Positions 8,552 to 18,348 of a stretch of 64,000 nt of DNA are shown here, piece after piece. Below the pieces are notes generated by a model. That model saw only the letters and a list, made by a program, of their open reading frames with translations. It was not told where the DNA came from and searched no databases. Position 1 is the stretch's first letter; each line of letters opens with the position of its first letter. Source of the DNA: Amycolatopsis saalfeldensis. GTDB taxonomy: Bacteria; Actinomycetota; Actinomycetes; Mycobacteriales; Pseudonocardiaceae. The position numbers were made by a program, and so were the translations under genes. The DNA lies in contig NZ_FOEF01000002.1 of assembly GCF_900110575.1 (NCBI RefSeq), forward strand, positions 62,001 through 126,000, written 5' to 3'.

Positions 8552-9868
8552 TTGGCGTCGCTGCCCCGCCGGACGAGATTCCGCTACTCGCTCGGCTCGT
8601 TCGTCACCGGCGCCTTCGGCACGGTGCCCGGACTGCTCCTCCTGCCGTACCTGACCGACACCATGGCCGTGCCGGCCGCGGTGGCCGGCGTGATCGTGTT
8701 CGTGCCCAAGGCGTGGGACGTGCTGTTCAACCCGGTGGCCGGCCGGCTCTCGGACGCCGACCTGGTGAAGACCGGGAGCCGGCGGCGGTTCCTGCTGCGC
8801 GGCGGCATCGGCGTGGCGATCCTGTTCGCCGCGCTGTTCGCCCACCCCGGCTTCGGCAGCCCGGGCCCGGACGCCACGTACGTGGTGGTCGTGTTCTTCC
8901 TGTGCGCCACCGCGTACGCGTTCTTCCAGGTGCCGTTCAACGCGCTGCCCGCCGAGCTGACCGAATCGGCCGAGGAGCGCACGAAGCTCACCAGCGTGCG
9001 GATCGGCGTGCTCGCCGTCGCCATCCTCGTCTCGGGCGGCGCGGCGCCGGCGATCACCGACGTGCTCGCCGGGGTCGCGGGCTACCGCGTCATGGGCATC
9101 GTGATGGCGGTGATCATCCTGGCCGCCACGATCGGCGTCTACACCGGCCTGAAGGGGGCGCCGGTCGGCTCGCTGCGGCCGAACGCCCTCAGCTTCAAGC
9201 AGCAGCTGCGCACCATCGCGCAGTGGCGCCCGTTCCGGTGGCTGATGGGCACCTACTTCATCCAGGCGCTCGGCGTCGGCACGGTGCTGGCGGCGATCCC
9301 GTACTTCGCGGAGCACGTGCTCGGCGACCCGGGCTACCGCACGGCGCTGTTCGTCGGGTTCGTCGGCCCGGCCCTGGTGACCATGCCGCTGTGGCCGCGG
9401 CTGGGCCGCCGCTACGGCAAGCTCAACGGCTTCCGGATCGCGACCGCGGTGTTCACCGTGGGGCTGCTCGGGATCATCCTCGCCGAGGTGGCGCCGTTCG
9501 CCGTCACCCTGGTCTTCGTGGCGCTCGCGGGTGTGGGCTACGCCGGGATCTCGGTGTTCCCGCTGGCTATCCTGCCGGACCTGATCACCGCCGAGGAGGA
9601 GCGCACCGGGGAGACCCGCGCGGGCATCACGGCCGGGGTGTGGACGGCATCGGAGACGCTCGGGCTGGCGCTGGGCCCCGGCCTGTTCGGGATCGTGCTG
9701 CAGCTGGGCCACTACGTGTCCAGCACGAACGCCACGGCCGCGCAGCCGGGCTCGGCGGTCACCGCGATCCTGCTCGGCTCTTCGGTGCTGCCGGCCGTGC
9801 TGGTCGCGCTCGCCGGTCCGCTGCTGCGCCGCAAGGTGCTGGAGCCGAAGCCGGCCGCGCAGCCGTGA
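8552..9868 (+). CDS. MFS_2 (GPH/MelB-like) transporter
   Basis: 438 residues from a TTG start with GAGGAGG four bases upstream. It has about twelve hydrophobic segments. The N-terminal GSFVTGAFGTVPGLLLLPYLTD and the loop KAWDVLFNPVAGRLSD match the glycoside-pentoside-hexuronide symporter branch, where the Asp in this loop takes part in cation coupling. The segment FQVPFNALPAELT is also typical. It is an inner-membrane symporter; the solute is not evident. The stop overlaps the GTG start of the following PLP enzyme (GTGA), so transport and that enzyme are probably linked. The 148 bases upstream hold no gene. Confidence 0.82.
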   Translation: MASLPRRTRFRYSLGSFVTGAFGTVPGLLLLPYLTDTMAVPAAVAGVIVFVPKAWDVLFNPVAGRLSDADLVKTGSRRRFLLRGGIGVAILFAALFAHPGFGSPGPDATYVVVVFFLCATAYAFFQVPFNALPAELTESAEERTKLTSVRIGVLAVAILVSGGAAPAITDVLAGVAGYRVMGIVMAVIILAATIGVYTGLKGAPVGSLRPNALSFKQQLRTIAQWRPFRWLMGTYFIQALGVGTVLAAIPYFAEHVLGDPGYRTALFVGFVGPALVTMPLWPRLGRRYGKLNGFRIATAVFTVGLLGIILAEVAPFAVTLVFVALAGVGYAGISVFPLAILPDLITAEEERTGETRAGITAGVWTASETLGLALGPGLFGIVLQLGHYVSSTNATAAQPGSAVTAILLGSSVLPAVLVALAGPLLRRKVLEPKPAAQP

Positions 9869-11283
9869 ACGAGGTGCTGGCGCAGTTGCGCGAGCTGCGC
9901 GCCGGCGACCTCCCGACCCACGGCGGCCGCACGCTCGCGTACGTCTACGACAGCGGTCTGTCCGAAGTGGACGAGATCGCCGCGGCGGCGCACGCGCTGG
10001 CCTCCTCGGCGAACGGGCTGGACCCGACCGCGTTCCCGAGCCTGCTGCGGATGGAGAACGACCTCGTCGCCACCGCGGCGGGGCTCCTCGGCGGGGACGC
10101 GGAGACGGTCGGCACGGTGACCTCCGGCGGCACCGAGTCCTGCCTGCTCGCGGTCCTCGCCGCCCGCGACGCCCGGCCGGGCCTCGCGGCGCCGGGCCTG
10201 GTCCTGGCGGAGACCGCGCACGCCGCGTTCCACAAGGCGGCGCACCTGTTCGGCGTGCGCAAGGTCGTGGTGCCGGTGGACCCGGTGACGTTCCGCGCGG
10301 ACCCGGCGGCGATGGCGGCGGCGATCGACGAGTCCACTGTGCTCGTCGTGGCCAGCGCGCCGTCCTACGCGCACGGCGTGGTGGACCCGATCCCGGAGAT
10401 CGCGGCCGCGGCCGCCGCCCGGGGCGTGCGGATGCACGTGGACGGTTGCATCGGTGCCTGGGTGCTGCCGTACCTCGCGCGGCTCGGCGCCGACGTGCCG
10501 CCGTTCGACTTCCGGGTGCCCGGGGTGACCAGCATTTCGGTGGACCTGCACAAATACGCGTACTGCGCGAAGGGCGTTTCCGTGCTGCTGCACGCGAACG
10601 CCGGGCTGCGGCGGACGCATTACTTCGCGAGCGCGGACTGGCCGGGTTACACGATGCTGAACCCGACGCTGCAGAGCACCCGCTCCGGCGGCCCGCTCGC
10701 CGCGGCGTGGGCGGTGGTCCGCCACCTCGGCGACGAGGGCTACCTGCGCCTGGCCGAGGTGACGCGGGAGGCCGTCGCGCGGATCCGCGCGGGCATCGAG
10801 GGGATCAACGGCCTGCGCGTCCTCGGCGACCCGGACTCGACCCTGATCGCCTTCACCGCCGCCGCCCCGGGATTCGACCTGTTCACCGTCGCCGACGAGA
10901 TGAAGGTACGCGGCTGGTACGTGCAGCCGCAGTTCGCGCACGGGTCCTCGCCGCTGAACCTGCACCTGACGGTGACGGCGGCGAACCACGGCAGCGAGGC
11001 GGAGTTCCTGGCGGACCTGACCGCCTCGGTGCTCGCCGCCAAATCGGCCGGACCGGTGACGGTCGATCCGGACGTGGCCGCGTTCGTCGCCGCCCTCGAC
11101 CCGGAAACCCTTACCACGGAACAGTTCGGCGACCTGCTCGCCGCGGCCGGCCTGACCGGCGGCGACGGCCTGCCCGACCGCATGGCCCCGATCAACGCCC
11201 TGCTCGCCACCGCCGCCGAGCCCCTGCGCGAGCGGCTGCTGCTGGAATTCCTGGGCGCGCTGTACACGCCCGGCCCGCATTAG
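9865..11283 (+). CDS. PLP-dependent decarboxylase / sphingosine-1-phosphate lyase-like enzyme
   Basis: 472 residues, fold-type I PLP enzyme of the group II decarboxylase clan. TSGGTESCLLA (87-97) binds the cofactor phosphate, HVDGCIG (191-197) provides the Asp that contacts the pyridine nitrogen, and SVDLHKYAYC contains the Schiff-base Lys230. The length and the HVDGCIGAWVLP segment resemble actinobacterial proteins annotated as sphingosine-1-phosphate lyase-like or aspartate-aminotransferase-superfamily members. A phosphorylated amino alcohol, or an amino acid, is a possible substrate. The gene overlaps the transporter by 4 bases. The last 110 residues are outside the core fold and are not recognised. 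Confidence 0.8.
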   Translation: MNEVLAQLRELRAGDLPTHGGRTLAYVYDSGLSEVDEIAAAAHALASSANGLDPTAFPSLLRMENDLVATAAGLLGGDAETVGTVTSGGTESCLLAVLAARDARPGLAAPGLVLAETAHAAFHKAAHLFGVRKVVVPVDPVTFRADPAAMAAAIDESTVLVVASAPSYAHGVVDPIPEIAAAAAARGVRMHVDGCIGAWVLPYLARLGADVPPFDFRVPGVTSISVDLHKYAYCAKGVSVLLHANAGLRRTHYFASADWPGYTMLNPTLQSTRSGGPLAAAWAVVRHLGDEGYLRLAEVTREAVARIRAGIEGINGLRVLGDPDSTLIAFTAAAPGFDLFTVADEMKVRGWYVQPQFAHGSSPLNLHLTVTAANHGSEAEFLADLTASVLAAKSAGPVTVDPDVAAFVAALDPETLTTEQFGDLLAAAGLTGGDGLPDRMAPINALLATAAEPLRERLLLEFLGALYTPGPH

Positions 11284-11471
11284 TTCCCCTTGCCGGACAG
11301 CGCTTTCCCGAAAGGTGAAACGGTCGGTTTCGGCGTTGTCGCCGGCGGCTCGGTTCCGGTCCCGATCCGGGCCGCCGCGTCACTCGTCCGACTGATAACC
11401 ATTGTGCCGCCGCCCGGCCGCCGCTGGACTGGTCGGAGATACCGGGTAAGTCCGAGCGGGAGGAAATGGCG

Positions 11472-12134
11472 ATGTCCGGCTATTCAGGTCGTTGGCTGTC
11501 CGGGGTGCTGCTTTCCTTGGCCACGGCCACTTTACTGGCTACCCCGGTCGCTTCGGCGGCCGGCGCGCACCAGCAGTCCACTGTGAACGGTGGCGATGCG
11601 ATGTACACCGTTTCGCCAGGGCCCGGCCGTGAACCGTATTACTGCTCGGCGGGGTTCGCGATCGTGGTCAAGGGCGTCCGGTACCTGCTCACGGCCGGGC
11701 ATTGCACCGAGCACGGGCTCGACTGGAAGGACATCGGCGCCAACCTGGACACCCACTTCCCGGTGACCGACTACGGCCGCATCCGGGACCTGAACGGCTC
11801 GGGGCCCAGCAGCGTCGACCTGTACAACGGCCGGACCCAGCGGATCCTGCGCGCGGGCATCCCGCGGGTCGGGCAGCCGGTCTGCCGCAGCGGGATGACC
11901 ACGAAGAAGCAATGCGGAAAGGTGCTCGGCCTCGGCCAGACCGTGGACTACGGCGGCGGCAAGCAGGTGGTCGGGACCATCGTCACCGACATACCCGTCT
12001 CCAGCGGTGACAGCGGCGGCCCGTTGTTCGCCGGCGGAATCGGCTACGGCGTCCTGTCCGGCGGGAACAGCCAGGTCAGCTTCTTCCAGCCGCTGCCGCC
12101 CGTGCTCGCCGCCTACGGCGCCGCCCTCGCCTGA
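11472..12134 (+). CDS. Secreted S1-family (streptogrisin-like) serine protease
   Basis: 220 residues from the ATG at 11472, which is 8 bases after GGGAGG; another ATG at 11466 is too close to that site. A Sec-type signal peptide covers about residues 1-30 (ending ATPVASA). The triad is visible: His77 in LLTAGHC, probable Asp100 in TDYGRI, and Ser181 in SSGDSGGPLF. Cysteines flank the His and Ser loops as in chymotrypsin-like enzymes. It should be an extracellular endopeptidase. Codon 21 is TTA (11532-11534), a rare leucine codon that in Streptomyces makes translation depend on the bldA tRNA. There is no long pro-region, unlike classical streptogrisins. Confidence 0.88.
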   Translation: MSGYSGRWLSGVLLSLATATLLATPVASAAGAHQQSTVNGGDAMYTVSPGPGREPYYCSAGFAIVVKGVRYLLTAGHCTEHGLDWKDIGANLDTHFPVTDYGRIRDLNGSGPSSVDLYNGRTQRILRAGIPRVGQPVCRSGMTTKKQCGKVLGLGQTVDYGGGKQVVGTIVTDIPVSSGDSGGPLFAGGIGYGVLSGGNSQVSFFQPLPPVLAAYGAALA

Positions 12135-12333
12135 CGCCCGGATGGGGATTTCTGTCCACAATGGCGGAGGCAGTCCCTGGGGAAGGCGGAGTTTGCCCGG
12201 AGATAACCTCCGATTTAAGCCGATGATGAATTCCCGCGGAGACAGGGACAAAAGCGGCACCAATTCCGGTACTTGAGCAGGGCGGCCGAGAGAATGCCCG
12301 TGCGTGCAGGATCCTTGCCTCTTGGCGCCGGTT

Positions 12334-12363
12334 TTGCTTTCTTGTCTCCTTTTTGCTGATATA
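12334..12363 (+). promoter_or_regulatory. Candidate sigma-70-like promoter of the first LAL gene
   Basis: TTGCTT (12334-12339) and GATATA (12358-12363) are separated by 18 bases in an unusually AT-rich stretch ending about 30 bases before the LAL start. The rest of the 12135-12394 gap shows nothing else recognisable. Confidence 0.35.
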
Positions 12364-12394
12364 CCAAGGGCGCTGATAGGACGGGAGGGCCGTC

Positions 12395-15094
12395 ATGTCG
12401 CGTCACCCGGAAGCCGGTCCGGGCCTGGTCGGGCGCTCGGCGGAACTGGCCGTGCTGGCCGCCTCGTTCGATGCCGCGCGGGCGGGGTCCGGGCAGCTGG
12501 TCATCGTGCGCGGGCCTTCGGGGATCGGGAAGACCGCCTTGCTGGATCGGGCCGGTGACGGCGGCACCGTCCTGCGGGCCTCCGGCGACCCGGCCCCGTA
12601 CGCGACGGTCCGGAACCTGCTGGGGCTCGATCCCGCGCATCCGGTGCCCGACGGCGAATACCCGGCACTGCAGGAGCTCCACCGCCTCGCGCTCGACCGA
12701 GTCGAGGTGGCGCCACTCGTGCTGGTGCTCGACAACGCCGATTGCTGTGACGACAAGTCGTTGCGCTGGTTGGAGTTCCTCCTGCGCCGGGGCGCGGACC
12801 GGCCACTGCTGGTGGTGCTGGCCGAGTGCTCGGACGGCCCGGTCCCGTACGACCGCCGGCTGGCCGGGGTCGCCGCCGCTGGCCGCGCCAAGGTGATCGA
12901 ACCGGGCCCGCTCGGCCCGGACGACGTCGCCGACGTCATCCGGCGGGAGCTGCGCCGGGCGCCGGCCCCGGACTTCACCACGGCGTGTGCCGAGGCCTCC
13001 GAAGGCAATCCGAGGTCTCTGCTCCGGTTGCTCGCCGCGGTCCGGGAAGAGGGCGTGCGGCCGGACAAGGCGGGCGCGTCACGGGTGGCCGGACTCGGCG
13101 CCGGCCTGGTGCGGATGGCGGTGCGGGAGCGAGTGGCCCACTGGTCCGAACCGCTTCGGCGGGTCGCCCGCGCGGCCGCCGTGTTCCAGGCGTTCGACGC
13201 CGGCCTGGTGTCGAGCCTTTCGGGCCTGCCGATCGCGGCGGTCGTCGCGGCTTTCGCCCTCCTCAGGGGACACGCCCTCCCCGGAGAGGGCGACGACGAG
13301 TGCCAGCTCGACGTCCTCTCGACGGTGCTCGACGAACTCGGCGACGCCGAGCGCGGCGAGCTGAGGCGTCGGGCGGCACGCATCCTCAACGACGCGGGGG
13401 AGCCCGTCGAGCGGGTCGCGGAGCAACTGCTCGCCCTGGATTCGCTCGGCGAGCCGTGGATGCGCGGCCTGCTGGCCAGGGCCAGCCGGCGCACCGGGAG
13501 CCGGTTCGCGCTGCGCTGCCTGGCCCGGCTGGCCGAGACCGACCCCGGCGACGTGGGCGCGCGGGTGGACCTCGCGCAGGCGCTGGTCGAGGTGGACCCG
13601 TGGCGGGCGGCTCCGTTGCTGGAAGAAGCACTTCCCCAGGTGAGCGAGCCCCACGCGCGCGCGGTGATCGCCGAGCTGCTCGGCGCGATTTCCCTGACGG
13701 TGCGCGGGGTCTGGGCTCCGTCGGTGGTGTTGTCGGAGGCTTTGGCCGCGCTCGGCACCGGCGGTGGCGAAGCCGAGACGGCGGACGAGTTCGAAACGCG
13801 GGTGCGCCTGGAAACGCTGGTGCGGCTCCGGCGGGCCGGTTCGCCCGCCATGCTCCGCGAGCCGCCGGACCATCCCGGCGACACCCCCGCCGAGCGTCAG
13901 GCGCTGGTGGCGCAGGCCCTGATCACCACGATGCGCGGAACCTCCGCGACCATCGCGGCCGATTTCGCGCGTCGCGCGCTGAGCGGCCCGCAGCCGAAGA
14001 CGGGCTGGACGGCCTCGGCCGCGGCGTCGGTGCTGTTCCTCGCCGACGAGTTCGACGAGGCGATCACCGGTGTGGGCAAAGCGCTCCTCGGCGCCGAGCG
14101 GCGCAGCGCCCCGTGGACCGACCTGCTGGCGTTGAGCACGAGGGCGTGGATCCTGGCCGGCGCGGGGGAGATCGCCGACGCCGCGATCGACATCGCCGAC
14201 GCCGCCGAGATCGTCGAGCGGGAGCCCTGGGGCCCGAAGACGACCCTGCACCTGGCGACGCACGCGCTGGTGCTGTCCAACCTGGGTGACATCGACCGGG
14301 CCGTGGCGGTGCTCGAGCAGGCCGAAACGACCGCCGGTGACGGGATTTCCCCCGAGGACCACTACTTCCTGCTGGCGAAGTCGGCGGTGGCCTGGCACCG
14401 GCAGGACTTCGACTCGGCACTGGCCCACGCCCTGCGCTGCGGTGAGCTGCTGGACGAGGCCGGGATCAGCAACCCGGTCTTCGCCCCGTGGTGGCTGCAC
14501 GCCGCCAGCCTGCTGGCTCGGCTGGGGCGGGCGGGCGAGGCCGCCGGCCTGGTCGAGCGCGGTGAGGAGATGGCGGCGGCCTGGGGCACCGGCCGGGCGA
14601 AGGGCCTCGCGTTGATGGCCAAGGGGACGATCACCCGCGGCCCGCGGGCGCTGGACGCGCTCACCGAGGCCGCCGAGGTGCTGGCCGGCACTCCGGCGAA
14701 GTCCGACCACGCGCGGGCCGAAGCCCTCCTCGGCATGGCGCTGCTGCGGGCCGACGACGCGGTGGCCGCGCGCGAGCACCTCCGCCGTTCGGTCGACCTT
14801 TCGGTCCGGCACGGCGGCTGGGCGTCGGCGACCACCGCCCGGGCCCTGCTGGTCAGTGCCGGCGGCCGGATGTCGCGGGTCACCGACCGGGTCGACCTGC
14901 TCACCGGGCGGGAGCAGAAGGTGGCCGGGATCGCCGCGCGCGGGGCGAGCAACTCGGAGATCGCCGACACGCTGTCGGTCACCCTGCGCACCGTGGAGGT
15001 CCACCTGACCAGCGTCTACCGGAAGCTCGGCGTGGTGAACCGCGCCGACCTGGCGCCGTTGTTCGGCTCCGCCACCGCCTCGGCGGAAAGCTGA
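12395..15094 (+). CDS. LAL-family (MalT-like) LuxR transcriptional regulator 1
   Basis: 899 residues. The N-terminal ATPase has Walker A GPSGIGKTALLD with Lys46 and Walker B LVLVLDNADCCDD. A long helical, TPR-like middle region follows. The C-terminal LuxR helix-turn-helix, from about residue 835, is LLTGREQKVAGIAARGA, then SNSEIADTLSVTLRTVEVHL. Large LAL proteins are the usual pathway activators in polyene clusters (NysRI-RIII, AmphRI-RIII, PimR-related). GGGAGG precedes the ATG. It lies 7 bases before a second LAL gene, so both are probably made from one transcript. Activation of the PKS genes is inferred from family and context. Confidence 0.88.
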   Translation: MSRHPEAGPGLVGRSAELAVLAASFDAARAGSGQLVIVRGPSGIGKTALLDRAGDGGTVLRASGDPAPYATVRNLLGLDPAHPVPDGEYPALQELHRLALDRVEVAPLVLVLDNADCCDDKSLRWLEFLLRRGADRPLLVVLAECSDGPVPYDRRLAGVAAAGRAKVIEPGPLGPDDVADVIRRELRRAPAPDFTTACAEASEGNPRSLLRLLAAVREEGVRPDKAGASRVAGLGAGLVRMAVRERVAHWSEPLRRVARAAAVFQAFDAGLVSSLSGLPIAAVVAAFALLRGHALPGEGDDECQLDVLSTVLDELGDAERGELRRRAARILNDAGEPVERVAEQLLALDSLGEPWMRGLLARASRRTGSRFALRCLARLAETDPGDVGARVDLAQALVEVDPWRAAPLLEEALPQVSEPHARAVIAELLGAISLTVRGVWAPSVVLSEALAALGTGGGEAETADEFETRVRLETLVRLRRAGSPAMLREPPDHPGDTPAERQALVAQALITTMRGTSATIAADFARRALSGPQPKTGWTASAAASVLFLADEFDEAITGVGKALLGAERRSAPWTDLLALSTRAWILAGAGEIADAAIDIADAAEIVEREPWGPKTTLHLATHALVLSNLGDIDRAVAVLEQAETTAGDGISPEDHYFLLAKSAVAWHRQDFDSALAHALRCGELLDEAGISNPVFAPWWLHAASLLARLGRAGEAAGLVERGEEMAAAWGTGRAKGLALMAKGTITRGPRALDALTEAAEVLAGTPAKSDHARAEALLGMALLRADDAVAAREHLRRSVDLSVRHGGWASATTARALLVSAGGRMSRVTDRVDLLTGREQKVAGIAARGASNSEIADTLSVTLRTVEVHLTSVYRKLGVVNRADLAPLFGSATASAES

Positions 15095-15101
15095 GGCGGC
15101 C

Positions 15102-17813
15102 GTGCTCGAACGGGAATCCGAACTGGCGGTGCTGGGCCGCGTGGCCGGCGAGGCCGCGGCGGGCACCGGCGCGGTGGTCCTGATCAGCGGGCCGCGGGGA
15201 TCGGGGCGGACCGCGCTGCTGGACGCACTGGCCGGGATGGCGCCGGCGGGGACCCGGGTGCGGCGGGCGGTGGGCGCCGAGCCGGAGCGGGGCTTCCCGT
15301 TCGGCATCGTGCGCCAGCTGTTCGGGAATCCGGGGCCGGCCGGGGAGATCGCGCTGGGCACGCTGCTGGACGAGCTCGACGGCGACCGCACCACGCTGTT
15401 GCTGATCGACGACCTGTGCTGGATCGACGCCCCCTCCGCCGACCTGCTCAGCCGGCTGGCCCAGCGCCTCGACGGGCTGCGGGTGGTCATCGCCGGCACC
15501 GTCGGGGACAACGGGCACGCCTCGGCCCAGGCACTGCGCCGGGGACTGGCGGCCGCGACCTGCGAGGTCCGGGCGGCGAACCTCTCGGTCGCCGGTACCG
15601 CGCGGTTCATCGCCGATCGGCTCGGCGAAACCTGCGACGACGGGTTCGCCGCCGCGTGCCAGGCGATGACGACGGGCAACCCGGAGCTGCTGACCGTGCT
15701 GACCGGCGGTCTCGTCGCGGCCGGGGTCCGGCCGACGGCGGCCGGCACCGAGAGCGTCCTGCCGCTGAGCGAGGAGCTGCTGCTCGCCCCGCGGCTGGCC
15801 CGGCTCGAAGACGCCAGGGACTCCGTGCGCGAACTGGCCGGCGCGATGGTGGTGCTCGGCGTCCGGGCCGAGCCGGACCTGCTCGGCACGCTCACCGGCC
15901 TCGACCCGGTCGAGGTCTCGGAAACCCTGCTGACACTGGAAAGTCTCGGCCTGGTGGTGGACGGCAAGCCGCCGCGGTTCATCTGCTCCCGCATCGGGGA
16001 GGCCGTCGCCGGCGCGCTGTCGGTGGAGCGGCACGACCGGCTGCACCGCGCGGCGGCACGTGCTCTGCACGCCGCCGGGGCGTCGGCCGAAGTGGCGGCC
16101 GACCACGTGGGCGCGATCGCCGGCAGCCTGGACCGCTGGGAGGCCGACGTGCTGCGCCAGGGCGCGGCGGTCAGCCTGCGCCGCGGCAGCCCGGAGGACT
16201 CCGCGCGGTACCTGCGCCGCGCGCTGCTCGACGTCCCCGGCACCGGCTCCGAGCGGGCCCGGCTGCTGGCCGGGCTGGCGGTCGCCGAGCGGGGGGTCGA
16301 CCCGGCGTCGTCGATCCGGCACGTGTGCCAGGCGATGCCCGAGCTGGGCACCCTCGGCGAACGCGCGGCCGCGGCGCTGCTGATCTCGCCGGCCACGATC
16401 CGGTACGACCCGCCGGCCGCGCGGATCGTTTCCGGGGTCGCGGCCGAACTCGGCGATCCGGCCCGCGCGGGCGGCCCGACCCGCGAGACCGCGGTGCGGC
16501 TGGACGCGCGCCTGCGCCACGCCCGGCTGGAGAACCCGCGGGAGGTCTCCGTGACGACCGGGCTGCTGCTGGAGCAAGGCCGGGAGCTGCCGCTGTCGAC
16601 GGGTGCGGACCGTGAACTGGCGGTGGTGCTGCTGCGGGCGGGCACGGTTTCCGCGGCGCTGCCCGCGGCCGAGGTGTCCTGGCTGGGGCATCGGATCCTG
16701 GAGCGTGAGCCGGCGTCGGCCACCCATGTCCACTCGGCACTGGCGTCGCTGGTGGAGATCCTGGTCGCGGCGGATGCCACCGAGGACGTCGCGGGCTGGC
16801 TCGACCTCGCGCTGACCCAGGCGATGCGGCAGCGGGCCGTCGCGGCCGAGTCGCTGATCCAGGCGGAGCGGGCGCTGGTGTTCCTGGCCACCGGGCAGCC
16901 CGCCCGGGCACAGGCGAGCGCGGCCTGCGCGGCGGAGCTAGCCGACCTGGACTGGCCGGAGACCGCCATGGCGTCGATGGCCGCGCAGGCGTCGGTCGCC
17001 ATTGTGACCGGAGACAAGGAGCTGGCGGAGCAGGTCCTCGCGGCGCGGCAGTACGACCGCACGGATCCACGCGGCACCGCCGTTTTGGGGCTGCTGCGCG
17101 GTTTCCTGGCCGCCACGGCCGGCGATCCGGAGGCCGCTCTGGACCACTTCGCCGGCTGTGGCCGGCAGCTGGCACGGGCCGGCTGGCGCAACCCGGCGTT
17201 GTACGACTGGCGCGCCGGCGCCGCGGTGCTCCAGCACCGGCTGGGCCGCGACGCGGAGGCGGCGGCGCTGGCCGAGGAGCACCACGCGCTCGCCGAGTCG
17301 TGGGGCGCGCCGGCGACGGTGGGCCGCGGGCTCCGGATCCGCGGCATGGTCACCGGCGGCGCCCGCGGAGTAGCGCTGCTCCGCGAGTCGGTCGAAGTCC
17401 TCGGCCGGTCGGCGGACCGGCTCGAACTGGCCAAGGCGCAGCTCAACCTGGGCCGCCGGCTGGTCGAAACCGGCGGCCCGGACGGCCCGAAACACCTGTG
17501 GCAGGGCCAAGAACTGGCCAAGGCCTGCGGGGCGGGCTGGCTGGTCAAGGAGGTGGCACCCCCCGCCGGCGCGACACCCCCCGGTTTCGCCGCCGGCGGC
17601 CGCGCCGCGCTGACCCCCGCGGAGAACATCGTCGCCGGAATGGTCCTGCGCAACCTGACGAACGCGGAGATCGCGGAGAAGCTCGGCGTCTCGCGCCGCG
17701 CGGTGGAGAAGCACCTGACGAACTCGTACCGCAAGCTGGGCGTGGATGGCCGCGCCGGCCTGGCCGGTTTGCTCGGTTCCGGGTACGACGGTCCGGTGGG
17801 GGCGGGGCGTTGA
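15102..17813 (+). CDS. LAL-family LuxR transcriptional regulator 2 (Walker A Lys replaced by Arg)
   Basis: 903 residues from a GTG start with GAGGCGG upstream. The protein begins directly with MLERESELAVLGRV, typical for LAL regulators. The P-loop reads GPRGSGRTALLD: Arg36 stands where the catalytic Lys is expected. Walker B is TLLLIDDLCWIDAPS. The C-terminal LuxR domain is intact (LTPAENIVAGMVLRNLTNAEI and VSRRAVEKHLTNSYRKLGV). Arginine in the P-loop often weakens nucleotide hydrolysis, so this partner may bind but hardly turn over ATP; that is inference. The 3' end of this gene is duplicated four times in decayed form just downstream. Confidence 0.88.
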   Translation: MLERESELAVLGRVAGEAAAGTGAVVLISGPRGSGRTALLDALAGMAPAGTRVRRAVGAEPERGFPFGIVRQLFGNPGPAGEIALGTLLDELDGDRTTLLLIDDLCWIDAPSADLLSRLAQRLDGLRVVIAGTVGDNGHASAQALRRGLAAATCEVRAANLSVAGTARFIADRLGETCDDGFAAACQAMTTGNPELLTVLTGGLVAAGVRPTAAGTESVLPLSEELLLAPRLARLEDARDSVRELAGAMVVLGVRAEPDLLGTLTGLDPVEVSETLLTLESLGLVVDGKPPRFICSRIGEAVAGALSVERHDRLHRAAARALHAAGASAEVAADHVGAIAGSLDRWEADVLRQGAAVSLRRGSPEDSARYLRRALLDVPGTGSERARLLAGLAVAERGVDPASSIRHVCQAMPELGTLGERAAAALLISPATIRYDPPAARIVSGVAAELGDPARAGGPTRETAVRLDARLRHARLENPREVSVTTGLLLEQGRELPLSTGADRELAVVLLRAGTVSAALPAAEVSWLGHRILEREPASATHVHSALASLVEILVAADATEDVAGWLDLALTQAMRQRAVAAESLIQAERALVFLATGQPARAQASAACAAELADLDWPETAMASMAAQASVAIVTGDKELAEQVLAARQYDRTDPRGTAVLGLLRGFLAATAGDPEAALDHFAGCGRQLARAGWRNPALYDWRAGAAVLQHRLGRDAEAAALAEEHHALAESWGAPATVGRGLRIRGMVTGGARGVALLRESVEVLGRSADRLELAKAQLNLGRRLVETGGPDGPKHLWQGQELAKACGAGWLVKEVAPPAGATPPGFAAGGRAALTPAENIVAGMVLRNLTNAEIAEKLGVSRRAVEKHLTNSYRKLGVDGRAGLAGLLGSGYDGPVGAGR

Positions 17814-17841
17814 GTGTGGCTGGGTTTGGGTGGTAGTGCGG

Positions 17842-18340
17842 AGCTTGAGCCGCAAGTGGGGTGTGGCCGGGCCGGGTGGGGCGGTTCGCTCGGCTCGGCC
17901 TGCGACGGTCCGGTGGTCCCGGGGCGTTGAGTGTGGCTGGGTTTGGGTGGTGTTGCGGAACTCAAGCCGCAGGCTCGGTGTCGACGGTCGGGCCGGGGTG
18001 GCCGACCCGCTCGGCTCGGCCTGCGACGGTCCGCTGGTGTCGGGGGCGCTGAGCCCGGCCGCGTCGGGCCGGTGTTGCGGCGCTTGACGAACTCCAACCG
18101 CAAGCGGGGCGTGGCCGGGCTGGGCGTGGTCGGCTCGCTCGGCTCCGCACACGACGGTCCGGCGGTGTCAGGCCCGCTGAGCGTGCGGCCGAATCGGCGG
18201 GGGCCAGGCGGTGATGGCTGGCCTGGCCGCGCCGGGTGGTGTTGCGGTACCTGACGAACCAAGCCGCGAGCCGGGCGTGGCCGGCTCGCTCGGTTGGGCC
18301 TACGACAGGCCTGGCGATTCCGGGCCACTGAGCGTTGTGG
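17842..18340 (+). repeat. Four decayed tandem copies of the 3' end of LAL gene 2
   Basis: After the stop at 17813 the DNA repeats the last part of the LAL gene, starting each time at the codons for LTNSxRKxGV: copy 1 at 17842-17958, copy 2 at 17959-18089, copy 3 at 18090-18256, copy 4 from 18257 to about 18340. Copy 1 ends in a 38-base segment matching the gene's own end region (17804-17841) at 36 positions. Copies 2 to 4 still translate to recognisable versions (NSSRRLGVDGRAG, NSNRKRGVAGLG, SREPGVAGSLGWAYD). They differ in length, so they look like old serial duplications. No gene function is expected. Confidence 0.8.
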
Positions 18341-18348
18341 CTCGCGGG

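Noticed and set aside
8407..9864. N-terminal extension of the PLP enzyme as one 958-residue frame
   Set aside because: It is the wrong frame over the MFS transporter; the PLP gene starts at the GTG at 9865 that overlaps the transporter stop.
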